Shown here piece by piece: positions 53,676-63,883 of a stretch of DNA of 64,000 bases (position 1 is the stretch's first letter; each line of letters starts with the position of its first letter). The notes beneath the pieces were generated by a model. It worked only from the letters and a program-made list of their open reading frames with translations, was not told the origin of the DNA and made no database searches. Origin of the DNA: Ichthyophis bannanicus (lineage: Eukaryota > Chordata > Amphibia > Gymnophiona > Ichthyophiidae); NCBI GenBank assembly GCA_033557465.1, contig CM066033.1:1305565519-1305629518 (forward strand), written 5' to 3'. The position numbers and the translations under genes are program-made.

Positions 53676-53914
53676 TTTTATTTATTTATTTAACAGGTTT
53701 TATATACTGCTTTATCATGTCAATCAAAGTGGTTTACATTGAAACTTAAACTTGGTAATGTACATTAAACAGGTACATTGATAACTTGGATTTTTCTGAG
53801 GCAATGGAGGGTTAAAGTGACTTGCCCAAGGCCATAAGGAGTGCTAGTGGGAATCAAACCCTGGTCTCTGGGTTCCCAAGCCAGTGTTCTCAACCATTAG
53901 GCTACTCCACTCCT
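53676..53914 (-). mobile_element. tRNA-SINE, antisense, in CR1
   Basis: Starts with (ttta)n and the hairpin tail. Ends with complements of the B box (ggaatcaaaccctgg) and A box (caaccattaggctactcc). Near full length. The interrupted CR1 phrase cagagtttgatta/tgcgttgagtg resumes directly. Confidence 0.87.
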
Positions 53915-54196
53915 TATGCGTTGAGTGAGAAAATATTTTCTTATTAGTCTTAAATGTGTTACAATGTAGCTTCATTGCTTGTCCCTTAGTCTTTCTACTT
54001 TTTGATGGTATAAACAACCATTCTATGTTTACCGGTTCCATTCAGTTTATTAATTTATAGATCTCTATCATACCTCCCCTCAGCCGTCTCTTTTTGAAGT
54101 TGAAAAGCCCTAACCTTTTAAGTCTTCCCTCATAGGTGTATCCTTCCATCCCCTTTACAGTTTTGTTGACTCTTCTCTGTACCTTTTCTATCCTGT

Positions 54197-56587
54197 GAGG
54201 TGTACTATACCCCAGCCCTGGCTGTCTTCTACTACCTGCCATCTGCGTTCCTATACCCATTTAGCTGAGCGCACTTGTCTCAAATCCCACATCCTTACAG
54301 ATTTTCTACACTTCAAATTCATGCTTGTCTGTTTTCAGTCAGCCATAGCACTTGCCAAACAAGACTATTATATCCATTTGACTAACTCTCTTGCCTCCGA
54401 CCTTCGCCTTCTCTTTACAACTTTCAGTTCTCCCCTCAAGGTCCCTCTGTCTCTGACACCTCCTTCCTGTTCTGCCCAAACCCTGGCTGACTATTTCCAT
54501 GACAAAAACAACAAAACCACTCTCCAATTATCCACAAGCTACTTCCCATCTGTCCCCTCTTCACTCCCAACTCCCCACCCTACCTCTGCTACCCTTTCTT
54601 CTTTTTCCATGATCTGAGAAGGAAACCACACACCTTTCATCCTCCAAACTCACTACCTTCTTTTCTGATCTTATTCCCACCCATCTCCTAAGCCCCATCA
54701 CCTCCACTGTTGTCCCTTCCAACGCTCATATTCTCAACCTATCACTTGCCACTGCAACTGTCCGTGCAGCCTTCAAGCAGGCTGTGGTTAAACTTCTCGT
54801 CAAGAAATCCTCACTAGATCCTACCTGCCCTTCTAAATATCAGCCCATCTCCCTCCTTCCCTTCGTTTCTGAACTACTTGAATGTGCTATTCACTGCCGT
54901 TGCCTCGCCTTTCGTTCCTCTCAAGCCCTCCTGGATCCTTTATAATCTGTCTTTACATTCTACTGAAATGGCTCTTGCCAAAATCTCCAGCAACTTGTTC
55001 CTGGCAAAATCCAAGGGCCTTTACTCTATCCTCATCCTTCTTGACCTTTCTGCTGCTTTTGTCACTGTTGACCACAGTCTTCTCCTTGATACCTTGTCCT
55101 CTCTTGGTTTTAAGGCCTCTGTGCTTTCCTGGTTCTCTTATTCTCTCTCCCATTGCTCTTTCAGTGTTTGTTCTGGTAGATCCTCCTCTGCTGCTACCTA
55201 CTCTGTTGGTGTACCCCAAGGATCTGTCTTGAGTCCACTCCTTTTCTCTCTATATAACCAGTCCCTTGGTGCACTCATCTCTTCCCATAGCTTTTAGTAC
55301 CATCTTTATGCTGATGACTCCCAGATCTACCTCTCTACACCAGAAGGCTCTCTAGCAATCCAGGCCCGGATCTCTGCCTGCCTTTCTGACATTGCTGCTT
55401 GGATGTCTCACCACCGCTTGAAATTGAACATGGCCAAAACTGAGCTGCTTATTTTTCCCACTAAACCCTCCTCTCCCTTTTCTCATTCTCTGTGGATAAC
55501 TCTCCACTCCTCCCTGTCTCCTCAGCTCGCACCATTGGAGGTCGTCTTTGACTCCCTCTCTCTCCTTCTCCACACACATCCATCTGATAGCTAAACCCTG
55601 TCGTTTCTTTCTCTGTAACATCAACAAAATCCGCCCATTCCTTTCTGAACACACTAAGACACTTATCCACTCTTAAGTCACCTCCTGGACTATTGTAACC
55701 TACTCCTTGCTGGTCTCCCTCTGAATCATCTGTCTCCCCTTCAATCTGTTTAACACTCTGCTGCGCGGCTAATTTTCCGCCAGCCTCATTATGCCCATAT
55801 TACCCCTCTTCTCAAGTCACTTCATTGGCTCTATATCTGTTCCCGCATCCAGTTCAAACTTCTCCTGCTGACCTATAAATGCATTCACTCTGCAGCTACC
55901 CACTACCTTTCCCCTCTTATCTCTCCCTACACCCCTGCTTTTCTGGTAAATTGCTTCTATCTGTGCCACTCTTTAGAATCAGTGTGGTTTACATGTATAC
56001 TAACAGGTACTTTTTGTTCCCTTGTCCCCGAAGGGCTCACAATCTAAGTGTACCTGAGGCAATGGAGGGTTAAGTGGTTTGCCCAAGGCCACAAGGAGTG
56101 GCCATGGGACTAGAGACCCCAGTCCCTCTGGCCTGAAGTTGCTTGTCCCCATGCGGGAATTGAACCCCCGGCCTTCCGGCCTGAGGTAACCTGTCCCAAC
56201 CACTGAGCCACTCCTCCCTTCTCTCCTATTGCTCCTCCCTTCTCTTCTATTGCTAACTCCAGACTTCGCTCCTTTCACCTTGCTGCTCCTTATGCCTGGA
56301 ACAAACTACCTGAGTCTGTACATCAGGTGCCTTCTCTGGCCCTTTTCAAATCCAGGCTGAAAGCTCACCTCTTCGCTGCCGCTTTCGGATCTTGGTTCAC
56401 CTGGTCTCCTTTTTGTTTCCTTACCATTCCTCCTAGATGTATCCTGTTGTCTATGGCTACTGTATTGTCTGTCTTGACTAGATTGTAAGCTCTGATGAGC
56501 AGGGACAGTCTTTTACATGTGTCCATGCAGCACTGCATATGTCTTGTAGCACTATACAAATGCTCAGTAGTAATAGTAGTAGTAGTA
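54197..56587 (+). pseudogene. L2-like LINE, copy 4, 5' truncated
   Basis: Linker (CLKSHILTDFLHFKFMLVCF) is open at about 54250-54617. [41 protein letters not shown] at 54878-55297, then [13 protein letters not shown] and KLNMAKTELLIFPTKP. A C-terminal stretch with SRLKAHLFAAAFGS-like residues is at about 56340-56390. The 3' tail has agattgtaagctctgatgag and (tag)n. tatcct at both borders (54190-54195, 56588-56593) is a plausible target duplication. Several stops. Confidence 0.83.
55971..56219 (-). mobile_element. tRNA-SINE, antisense, in L2 copy 4
   Basis: Ends with the complement of an A box (caaccactgagccactcctc) and contains a B-box complement (gggaattgaacccccggcc). The middle has gaggcaatggagggttaagt and ggtttgcccaaggccacaag. 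The L2 sequence resumes at ctctcctattgctcct. Confidence 0.88.
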
Positions 56588-56769
56588 GTATCCTTTTTAA
56601 GATATGGCGACCAGAATTGCACACAATATTCAAGGTGTGGTCACACCATGGAATGATAGAGGTATTATAATATCCTTGGGTTTATTCTCCATTCCTTTTC
56701 TTATGATACCTAGCATTCTATTTGCTTTCTTGGCTGCCGCTGCACACAGGGCTGAGGGTTTCAACGTAA

Positions 56770-56945
56770 TCTGCAGGAATTAAGTCTTCACATATGGGTA
56801 TCGTCGGTACCGACGGAGCCTGCGCAGGAATGCTCCCCAGCGTCCAATAGGAAAGCTTTTGGGAGCATCCCACAGCGCCTGCGTGCTGCCTTCCCACCTT
56901 TCCCAACTGTCCCTCTCCAGTTCTTCGTTTTCCACGGAGCCGACA
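56770..56945. repeat. Left inverted terminal repeat of DIRS copy D
   Basis: tcttcacatatgggtatcgt, cggtaccgacgg and the cagcgtccaat block match 27010-27163. The outermost about 12 bases of other copies are altered or missing. Confidence 0.85.
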
Positions 56946-56991
56946 GGTCGCACATCCTGTCATGGCAGAAAATTTCACTTCTTATTCTTTT

Positions 56992-58052
56992 TGCTGCTGC
57001 TGTCCTAGTTACCTGCTGTTTGCTTGCTCCTGCTATCTGCTGCTTGTGCAACGTATCCTGTATTGTGTTTCCCCAGGTAGTGTGTCTCCTCCGTGCCACT
57101 CTGACCTCACCGGAAGTGACGGACGGCCCAGTGCTGTACAAGACCCGCTCCGGCGCGTCCTTCCCACTACTGCTGCTGCTGTCCTAGTTACCTGCTGTTT
57201 GCTTGCTCCTGCTATCTGCTGCTTGTGCAATGTATCCTGTATTGTGTTTCCCCAGGTAGTGTGTCTCCTCCGTGCCACTCTGACCTCACCGGAAGTGACG
57301 GACGGCCCAGTGCTGTACAAGACCCGCTCCGGCGCGTCCTTCCCACTATTGCTGCTGCTGCTGTCCTAGTTACCTGCTGTTTGCTTGCTCCTGCTATCTG
57401 CTGCTTGTGCAACGTATCCTGTACTGTGTTTCCCCAGGTAGTGTGTCTCCTCCGTGCCACTCTGACCTCACCGGAAGTGACGGACGGCCCAGTGCTGTAC
57501 AAGACCCGCTCCGGCGCGTCCTTCCCACTATTGCTGCTGCTGTCCTAGTTACCTGCTGTTTGCTTGCTCCTGCTATCTGCTGCTTGTGCAACGTATCCTG
57601 TATTGTGTTTCCCCAGGTAGTGTGTCTCCTCCGTGCCACTCTGACCTCACCGGAAGTGACGGACGGCCCAGTGCTGTACAAGACCCGCTCCGGCACGTCC
57701 TTCCCACTATTGCTGCTGCTGTCCTAGTTACCTGCTGTTTGCTTGCTCCTGCTATCTGCTGCTTGTGCAACGTATTCTGTATTGTGTTTCCCCAGGTAGT
57801 GTGTCTCCTCCGTGCCACTCTGACCTCACCGGAAGTGACGGACGGCCCAGTGCTGTACAAGACCCGCTCCGGCGCGTCCTTCCCACTATTGCTGCTGCTG
57901 TCCTAGTTACCTGCTGTTTGCTTGCTCCTGCTATCTGCTGCTTGTGCAACGTATTCTGTATTGTGTTTCCCCAGGTAGTGTGTCTCCTCCGTGCCACTCT
58001 GACCTCACCGGAAGTGACGGACGGCCCAGTGCTGTACAAGACCCGCTCCGGC
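56992..58052 (+). promoter_or_regulatory. Six tandem 179-bp monomers, probable LINE promoter
   Basis: The phrase tgtcctagttacctgctgtt recurs at 57001, 57180, 57362, 57541, 57720 and 57899, spacing 179 (one 182 from an extra gct). Monomers are nearly identical. Each has accggaagtgacgga, a consensus ETS site joined to a tgacg half-CRE, at 57109, 57288, 57470, 57649, 57828 and 58007. Promoter function is inferred by analogy with rodent L1 monomers. Confidence 0.85.
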
Positions 58053-58086
58053 GCTTCCCGCGCCGCGGGCGCGTGCCGAAGGAGCG

Positions 58087-58117
58087 CGCACAAGGAGCAG
58101 GACCTGCTCCTTGTGCG
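58087..58117. repeat. 31-bp palindrome in the LINE leader
   Basis: 15-base arms cgcacaaggagcagg and cctgctccttgtgcg flank a single a. It would form a perfect RNA hairpin about 130 bases before the likely start codon. Confidence 0.9.
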
Positions 58118-58244
58118 AGCTCCTTGGGGCGAGGGCCGGGGCGACCTCTGTGGAACTTCTGCCCTGCAATTCTGTGTTTTTCCTCATTCCATCTCCCACT
58201 CCTGGTTGTCCATCTGCCTAGTTCTATTTTCGCTCTTTTGCACT

Positions 58245-61200
58245 ATGTCTACTATCCCTGTACATTGGGGCTGGCGCCCTTCGTCTCTTGGCCCTGCTCC
58301 CTCAGGGCATTTCTCCCGTCATCTTCCTAATCTCGTTAATTGCCTATATTCGCCCTTACCCCCTTCCCCCTCCTCTGCCCCTGCTGTCCTGTTCCTACAA
58401 CTCGCACTGTTAAACTGTCGCTCTCTTCGCTCCAAGACTCTTTTAGTGCATGATCTTATTACCCAACACTCCCTAGACTTTTTCTTCTTAACAGAAACGT
58501 GGTTAAGAGAGGGCGAAGAGTCCTTTCTTAACCGCTGCTTGCCACCTGGTTATTCCTACTTATGTACTTCTCGTTGGGGGAGAGCTGGTGGAGGAGTAGC
58601 CGTTATACACCGCTCCTCCTTCTCTCTCTCTGAGCCTTCTACATCTCCTTCCTTAGCATACCCTGAGTCCTTACTTCTTCGGTCTGAATCCCCTAATCTT
58701 CCCTGTCATTTTCTTCTTCTTTATGCCCCTCCTTCTCTTACCGCAGCCACCTGGGACTCCTTGTTAAACACCATCTTGGAAGCTTCGCTACAGTACCCCT
58801 CTCTTCTAATATTAGGTGATTTCAATATTCACGTAGACTCTCCCTCTTCGGCTAGGGATCTCTCTTTTCTTACCTTCCTATCTGATTTGTCCCTCCGGCA
58901 ATTTGTCTCTTTTCCAACTCACTCTGCAGGGCACTCCCTTGATTTAATTATTACCTCCACTTTCTCCCATATCCTTCCCTCTTCCCTCTCCTCCCTCCCT
59001 CTCCCCTGGTCCGATCATTTTTGTCTTTTTTTCTCTCTCCCTGCTCTCTCTTCCCCATCGGTCTCTCTTTTCTGTCCTTCTGGTAACACTTCAGCTCAAC
59101 CGTTACTCACTCGTGCAATTTCATCAGATACCCTATCTAACTTTCCCCCTTCCACTTCCTTATTCCCAGCAGATTTTGGATCTCTCTCACTTGATACCCA
59201 GGCACACCTCTGGCACTCTTCTCTCTCTTCAGCCCTGGACTCTGTTGCTCCCCTTCGCCCCCGCCCACCTCCCCGACGTCATCCGCATCACCCCTGGTAT
59301 CCCCCCGGTCTCTTATTACACCGGAAATATCTCCGACGGGCTGAACATTACTGGCGGGCTCATCCATCGCCATCCTCTCTGCAATCCTTTCGCGAATGTC
59401 ACAGACAGTATCGTTCTCTCCTCCATTCCGCTAAACGCAACTACTATTCTAATCTCATTTCTACCTCTTCCAACTCCTCTCATCAATTGCATGCTGTTCT
59501 CCGCACTCTCACTGCTACTCACTCTTCCGGTCTCTCTCCCTCCCTTTCTGTACCCCCTGACCCCACTGCACTTGCCTCCTTTTTTGTGTCTAAGGTTCAT
59601 AATCTTCGTCAGTCTTTCTCCACCTGTCCCTCACCTCTTTCCCCTCCCCCTTTACCTTGTCCTACCTCCATTCCCTCCCCTACCTCTCCCCTCCCTATTC
59701 TATCACATTCCTGGTCTTCCTTTGAACCAATCTCGTCAGCAACATTACATGAGACCTTTATCTCTATTCGTAAGACTACCTGCTCTGCTGACCCCATCCC
59801 CTCACGTTGGCTTTTAGAACCATCATTGCTCTTGTCTCCACTTATACTCACTCTCTATAATACTAGCCTATCCTCCGGTCTTTTTCCCACACCCTGGAAG
59901 CACGCTGTCGTCCGTCCCATTCAGAAATCTCATACCTCTGATCCTGTCACCCTTTCAAACTGGCGTCCCATTTCCAATCTTTGCTTTCTTTCAAAACTCC
60001 TTGAAAAACTCGTCTTTCTTCAACTTTCCTCCCACCTTGAATCTTCCCTCACTCTCCACCCTCGACAATCTGGTTTCCGTCCTGGCCATAGCACTGAATC
60101 TATCCTCCTTTCCCTCCTTAACGAACTCCACCACGCGCACGACCATGGTCTTATCTCTCTTGTTGTTTCTCTCGACCTCTCTGCGGCCTTTGACCTGGTG
60201 GATCACCGTACCCTTCTAGATCGTCTTCACAACGCTGGTGTTTCAGGTACTGTTCTTCACTGGTTTCACTCCTTTCTCTTTAACCGTTCTTTTACTGTTG
60301 TCTCCGGATCTTCCTCCTCTGCTCCCACCCCCCTCACCTGTGGTGTGCCCCAGGGATCTGTTCTTGCCCCTCTTCTTTTTAATGTTTTCTTGGCTCCTCT
60401 TGCACTGGTTGTTCAGCAATTTAGTATCTCCGCGTATTATTACGCGGATGATATTCTTTTTGTACTTCACACTGATTCTCTTAACCCGGATATTACACCT
60501 CTTAATAACTGTCTTTCCGCCGTTGCATCTTGGTTCTCCTCTAATTATCTACATGTTAATCCTTCCAAATCGTTTGCCACTTGGTTTACTCTGGGGAGCA
60601 CCCTCTCACCCACGTGTGCACCAATCTTCTCTTCCCAACCTATTCCTCTGGTCTCTTCTTTCTGCTATCTCGGTGTGGTTCTTGACTCTGCTCTTTCCTT
60701 CCGGGAACATATTTCTTCAGTAGTTCAACGCTCCTTTTATTCTCTTAAACAATTACGAGCTGTCCGCCCCTTTCTCTCTTCTTCTGCACTAGCTACACTT
60801 CTACTTTCCCTAGTAATATCTCGGCTTGACTATTGTAACGTTGTCTTGGCAGGTCTTCCAAAATCCCAAATTACTCGAATTCAACGCATCCAAAATACCG
60901 CAGTCCGTCTCCTCACTCACGCTTCCCGGTTTGATCACGTCACTCCTCTTCTTCAACAACAACACTGGTTACCGGTACCTTTCCGCATCCACTTTAAGAT
61001 TCTTGTTTTTGTTCACAGGGCTCTCTATGTAGGTACTCCTCTCTACCTTGCCGATCAGATTCGCTTCCACACCCCTCATCGTTCACACTCCGTTCTATTC
61101 ACCTCAATCGCATGTTTCTTCCCCCTCCCTCACATGCCCACCTGGAATCCACTCGCTCATCCGCTTTCTACTTCTTGGGGCCACGACTATGGAATTCGCT

Positions 61201-61382
61201 CCCTCTTACCCTCCGCACTGAAACCTCTCTCCAGCACTTTAAAACAAAGCTCAAAACCCATCTATTTATTACAGCATTTAACCTTCCCCCATAGACCCCA
61301 CCCTTGTGTTTGTTTCCCTACGCTGCAGCTTAGCCCACTCCCTACGTCCTGCCCCTCTGTCTGCCTTCTTTTACATTTATAA
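58245..61382 (+). CDS. LINE ORF2: AP endonuclease and reverse transcriptase
   Basis: The frame is open from inside the monomers to 61382. The first plausible ATG is 58245 (MSTIPVHWGW), giving about 1045 codons. Endonuclease (about residues 45-270): LALLNCRSLRSK, FLTETWL, GGGVAVIH, LILGDFNIHVDS, HSLDLII, WSDHFCL. RT (about 540-830): [60 protein letters not shown] and catalytic YYADDILF, then RLDYCNVVLAGLP. Near 61100 a one-base shift moves the conserved end (GPRLWNSLPLTLRT, FKTKLKTHLF) to another frame ending at 61294. Otherwise intact. No separate ORF1 was seen. Confidence 0.92.
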   Translation: MSTIPVHWGWRPSSLGPAPSGHFSRHLPNLVNCLYSPLPPSPSSAPAVLFLQLALLNCRSLRSKTLLVHDLITQHSLDFFFLTETWLREGEESFLNRCLPPGYSYLCTSRWGRAGGGVAVIHRSSFSLSEPSTSPSLAYPESLLLRSESPNLPCHFLLLYAPPSLTAATWDSLLNTILEASLQYPSLLILGDFNIHVDSPSSARDLSFLTFLSDLSLRQFVSFPTHSAGHSLDLIITSTFSHILPSSLSSLPLPWSDHFCLFFSLPALSSPSVSLFCPSGNTSAQPLLTRAISSDTLSNFPPSTSLFPADFGSLSLDTQAHLWHSSLSSALDSVAPLRPRPPPRRHPHHPWYPPGLLLHRKYLRRAEHYWRAHPSPSSLQSFRECHRQYRSLLHSAKRNYYSNLISTSSNSSHQLHAVLRTLTATHSSGLSPSLSVPPDPTALASFFVSKVHNLRQSFSTCPSPLSPPPLPCPTSIPSPTSPLPILSHSWSSFEPISSATLHETFISIRKTTCSADPIPSRWLLEPSLLLSPLILTLYNTSLSSGLFPTPWKHAVVRPIQKSHTSDPVTLSNWRPISNLCFLSKLLEKLVFLQLSSHLESSLTLHPRQSGFRPGHSTESILLSLLNELHHAHDHGLISLVVSLDLSAAFDLVDHRTLLDRLHNAGVSGTVLHWFHSFLFNRSFTVVSGSSSSAPTPLTCGVPQGSVLAPLLFNVFLAPLALVVQQFSISAYYYADDILFVLHTDSLNPDITPLNNCLSAVASWFSSNYLHVNPSKSFATWFTLGSTLSPTCAPIFSSQPIPLVSSFCYLGVVLDSALSFREHISSVVQRSFYSLKQLRAVRPFLSSSALATLLLSLVISRLDYCNVVLAGLPKSQITRIQRIQNTAVRLLTHASRFDHVTPLLQQQHWLPVPFRIHFKILVFVHRALYVGTPLYLADQIRFHTPHRSHSVLFTSIACFFPLPHMPTWNPLAHPLSTSWGHDYGIRSLLPSALKPLSSTLKQSSKPIYLLQHLTFPHRPHPCVCFPTLQLSPLPTSCPSVCLLLHL

Positions 61383-61846
61383 TTGCTTTTATGTCACAGT
61401 TTTAAGCCTTTCCTCCTTATACTTTTATACTTGTATTTGTCCTTAATGTTACAGTCCTAGTCTCCCCCCATATGCCTTGCTCTTGTGTTTGTCCTTCTTT
61501 TTATATCTGTCTCCCCGCCCCACCCTATTACCATGTCTTTGTCTATTTGTTTGCTGACTTCCTCTCTCCTATTCTGTCTGATTTGATGGCGTTCTTTTCC
61601 TAACTTCTCGCAGCCTGTAAATTTTAATTGTGAACCGCCCAGATGCCTATTTTGGTGTGGGCGGTATATCAAATTTTAATAAAACATAAACATAAACATA
61701 TGGTCGTATCTGACTTCCCTCGACGCTATGCCGGTACCGCTGGTGGTTCTTTTCTTTTTTCTTTGTCTCTGGAGTCTTTCTCCAGTAAATTTCTTCTCGG
61801 GTGCCACGTGCCATTTTGGGCACTAGGCCCAATTTTTTCCCTCAAA

Positions 61847-63883
61847 ATAGAAAAACCCGCTTCGGGTTTTAAAATGTGTTCCAAGTGTGGCGGTACCATT
61901 TCCATCACCGACACCCATGAGTGGTGCCTCAAATGTTTAGGTCCTGACCACTCTATTTCAGAGTGTGTTGCCTGTGGGATGATGTCGAAAAGGGGCCGGC
62001 AAAACCGAGCTGCTAAACTTAGCACCCTTTTTCCCTCCGATGTAGCCTCCGTGGCATCGACGTCTTCCAGGGCTTAATCGTCCTCCCATGGATCTCAGGT
62101 AAATAAACATAAATCTAGCTGGTCCTCAAAGGGTAGATATCCTTCTGAACATCGAGAGGCCTCTGCCGTTGCCCTTGAGGGACTTTCACCTGCAAAATTG
62201 CCCCGTCGGGAGACTTCAGCTTCCAAAGCACTAACAGGGCTCCAGGATGTTCTCAAGGCTTCAACCTTGGCAAAGCTACTGGTGCCATGCTCTGGGATTT
62301 CGGCTGCTTCGTCCGGCACCGATACCCAGTGCATCAGCAGCATCGATAGACCAGAGGTTCTTGGCTATTGAACGCGGTCTGGCGGCTCTTCTCACGGCCT
62401 CGATGCCCCTGAAACCGCTTCAGACAATTCAACCGGCACCGACTGCATCGACATTGGCAGGTATTTTACCGGGACCGAGTCATACGTCTCTATCTGGCAT
62501 CAACAAGTCGGTACCAGACCATTCCGATGCTGACTTCGATCGGTACCGGTACTGTGCCTTGCATGATCACCCGGATCGGAGATACTTCGAATCCTCGGAT
62601 GAGTCTGAAGACTCTGAAAGCTCTGCCGATACCAGAGTACTTCTTCCTGAGGATTCCTTTTCTCCTCAGCGTAGGATGTCTCCACCAGAGGATATGTCCT
62701 TTCAGGATTTTATCCGAGATGTGGCCCGAGGTCTTTCAATCACAGTGGCTCCTGAAAAAGAGCCTAGAACAAAGGAGTTAGAAATCCTACAATACCCTAA
62801 AGCTCCCAAGGAGGCAGCTACCTTACCTATTCATGAGATCTTGCATGATCGTATGTTAAGGATGTGGGAAATACCTCAGACCACATCTCCTCACTCTCAA
62901 AGACTCGACACCATGTATCGAGTTCCTCCTTGTCCTGGGTTTCAGAAGACTCAATTACCACACCATTCCATGGTGGTGGAATCAGCCATGAGACGGATAA
63001 AGAGTACAAAAAGGCATGCATCTAATTCTCCAGGACGTGAGTGTAGGACTCTTGACGCCTTTGGACGTCGATCCTTCCAGGCTTCCATGCTTTCTGCTAG
63101 GATCAGTTCCTATATCTTGTATATGGGAATGTTCCTTAACCCTTTCCAGGCCGAGTCCAAAACTCTCGGGATCCAAAATTCTGTCTAAATATTCCTATCA
63201 AATGTTATATAATACATGACCATAGCAGAAGGAAAATCACTATTAGAACATATTGAATAAAACAGGTACAATTTTCCTGAAATAAGCAAAAATTAACCTG
63301 GCTGCAGAATGTGGATTACAAATTTAAAGTAGGCCTTCAAAGGGTTAAAGAGGTCACAGGAGACTTAGAGCTTATGAGCCCTCTCCTTCCTGATGATAAA
63401 AAGCAAGATTATCTTGCTCTTGTAAAACATGCTCAGGATGTTTCCAAGTTTCTGAATCGTGCAGCCTTTGACTGCTTTGAATGCATAAGCAGAACCTCTG
63501 CCATTGTCATAGGGGCACGTAGAATTGCCTGGCTCCAGGCATCTGACTTGGAAATCTGGGTACAGGACAAACTGGGGAATATACCTTGCACAGGAGAGAA
63601 TCTCTTTGGCAAGAATTGGTAGTAAAAAGCTAATAAGATAGATGCTGACAATATCACTTTGGATAGATTGTCCAAATCTACAGCTGATCCTGCGAGGAAA
63701 AGATCCTCTAAGAAACCATTCTTTATCAAGAAGAAAAAGTTTTATCCCTCCTATACCCAGCAGGGACATTGTTTAGGTTAGTCTGGCCAAAAGGGACAGC
63801 AGCAACAACCTAGGCAACAAAGGAAACCAAAAGCAGCTAAGCCTCAACTGGCTCAGCAGACTCAGCCTCCACAGGGTCTTTGA
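61847..63883 (+). pseudogene. DIRS gag, family 1
   Basis: The initiator site reads ATA at 61847 where copy B has ATG. The zinc-like module is kept (CSKCGG, HEWCLKCLGPDH, CVACGMM). A TAA at 62075-62077 and frameshifts precede the main block (62247-63135): PRPSASA-like middle, SFQDFIRDVARGLSI, LPHHSMVVESAMRRIK, LDAFGRRSFQASML. A MITE interrupts at 63136-63348. The next segment (KEVTGDLEL to FGKNW) ends at TAG 63620-63622, and a further stop lies in the basic tail. The gag end reads CTT TGA T at 63878-63884. Confidence 0.87.
63140..63344. mobile_element. piggyBac-like MITE (205 bp) in DIRS gag
   Basis: Ends ccctttccaggcc and ggccttcaaaggg are near-perfect inverted repeats, flanked by TTAA at 63136-63139 and 63345-63348. 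The insertion adds 209 bases, which explains exactly the frame change across it. Removing it rejoins gag at MFL/KEVTGD. Confidence 0.88.

Larger units (their letters stand above)
53398..56765 (-). mobile_element. CR1-type LINE 3' region, antisense, split twice
   Basis: 53398-53675 has the antisense 3' end (gaacataagatatgccatac, tgggtcagaccaaggtcc). 53915-54196 includes the minus-strand LINFKKRRLRGGMIEIYKLIN piece. 56588-56765 continues with atcctttttaagatatggcg and accagaattgcacacaatat, the expected next CR1 sequence. The gaps are a SINE (53676-53914) and an L2-like LINE (54197-56587). Confidence 0.82.
56992..61690 (+). mobile_element. Full-length CR1/L2-group LINE with 5' monomer array
   Basis: Six 5' monomers, a GC-rich unique leader with a palindrome (58087-58117), one long ORF with endonuclease and RT, then a 3' UTR ending in an accgccc/gggcggt hairpin (61635-61670) and a cataaa-type tail. 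It interrupts the DIRS leader: the DIRS sequence stops at cttattcttt and resumes at about tggtcgtatctg. RT and endonuclease motifs fit the CR1/L2 group; the exact clade is inference. Confidence 0.88.

Noticed and set aside
57000..58052. CRISPR-like array or satellite
   Set aside because: Units are 179 bp without short repeat/spacer structure and lie directly upstream of a LINE ORF, so they are LINE monomers.
57033..58093. Minus-strand frames of about 95-113 codons in the monomers
   Set aside because: They are copies of one another created by the tandem repeat and have no start context or domain.
59113..59817. 234-codon plus-strand frame
   Set aside because: It lies in another phase inside the LINE ORF2 linker and shows no motif.
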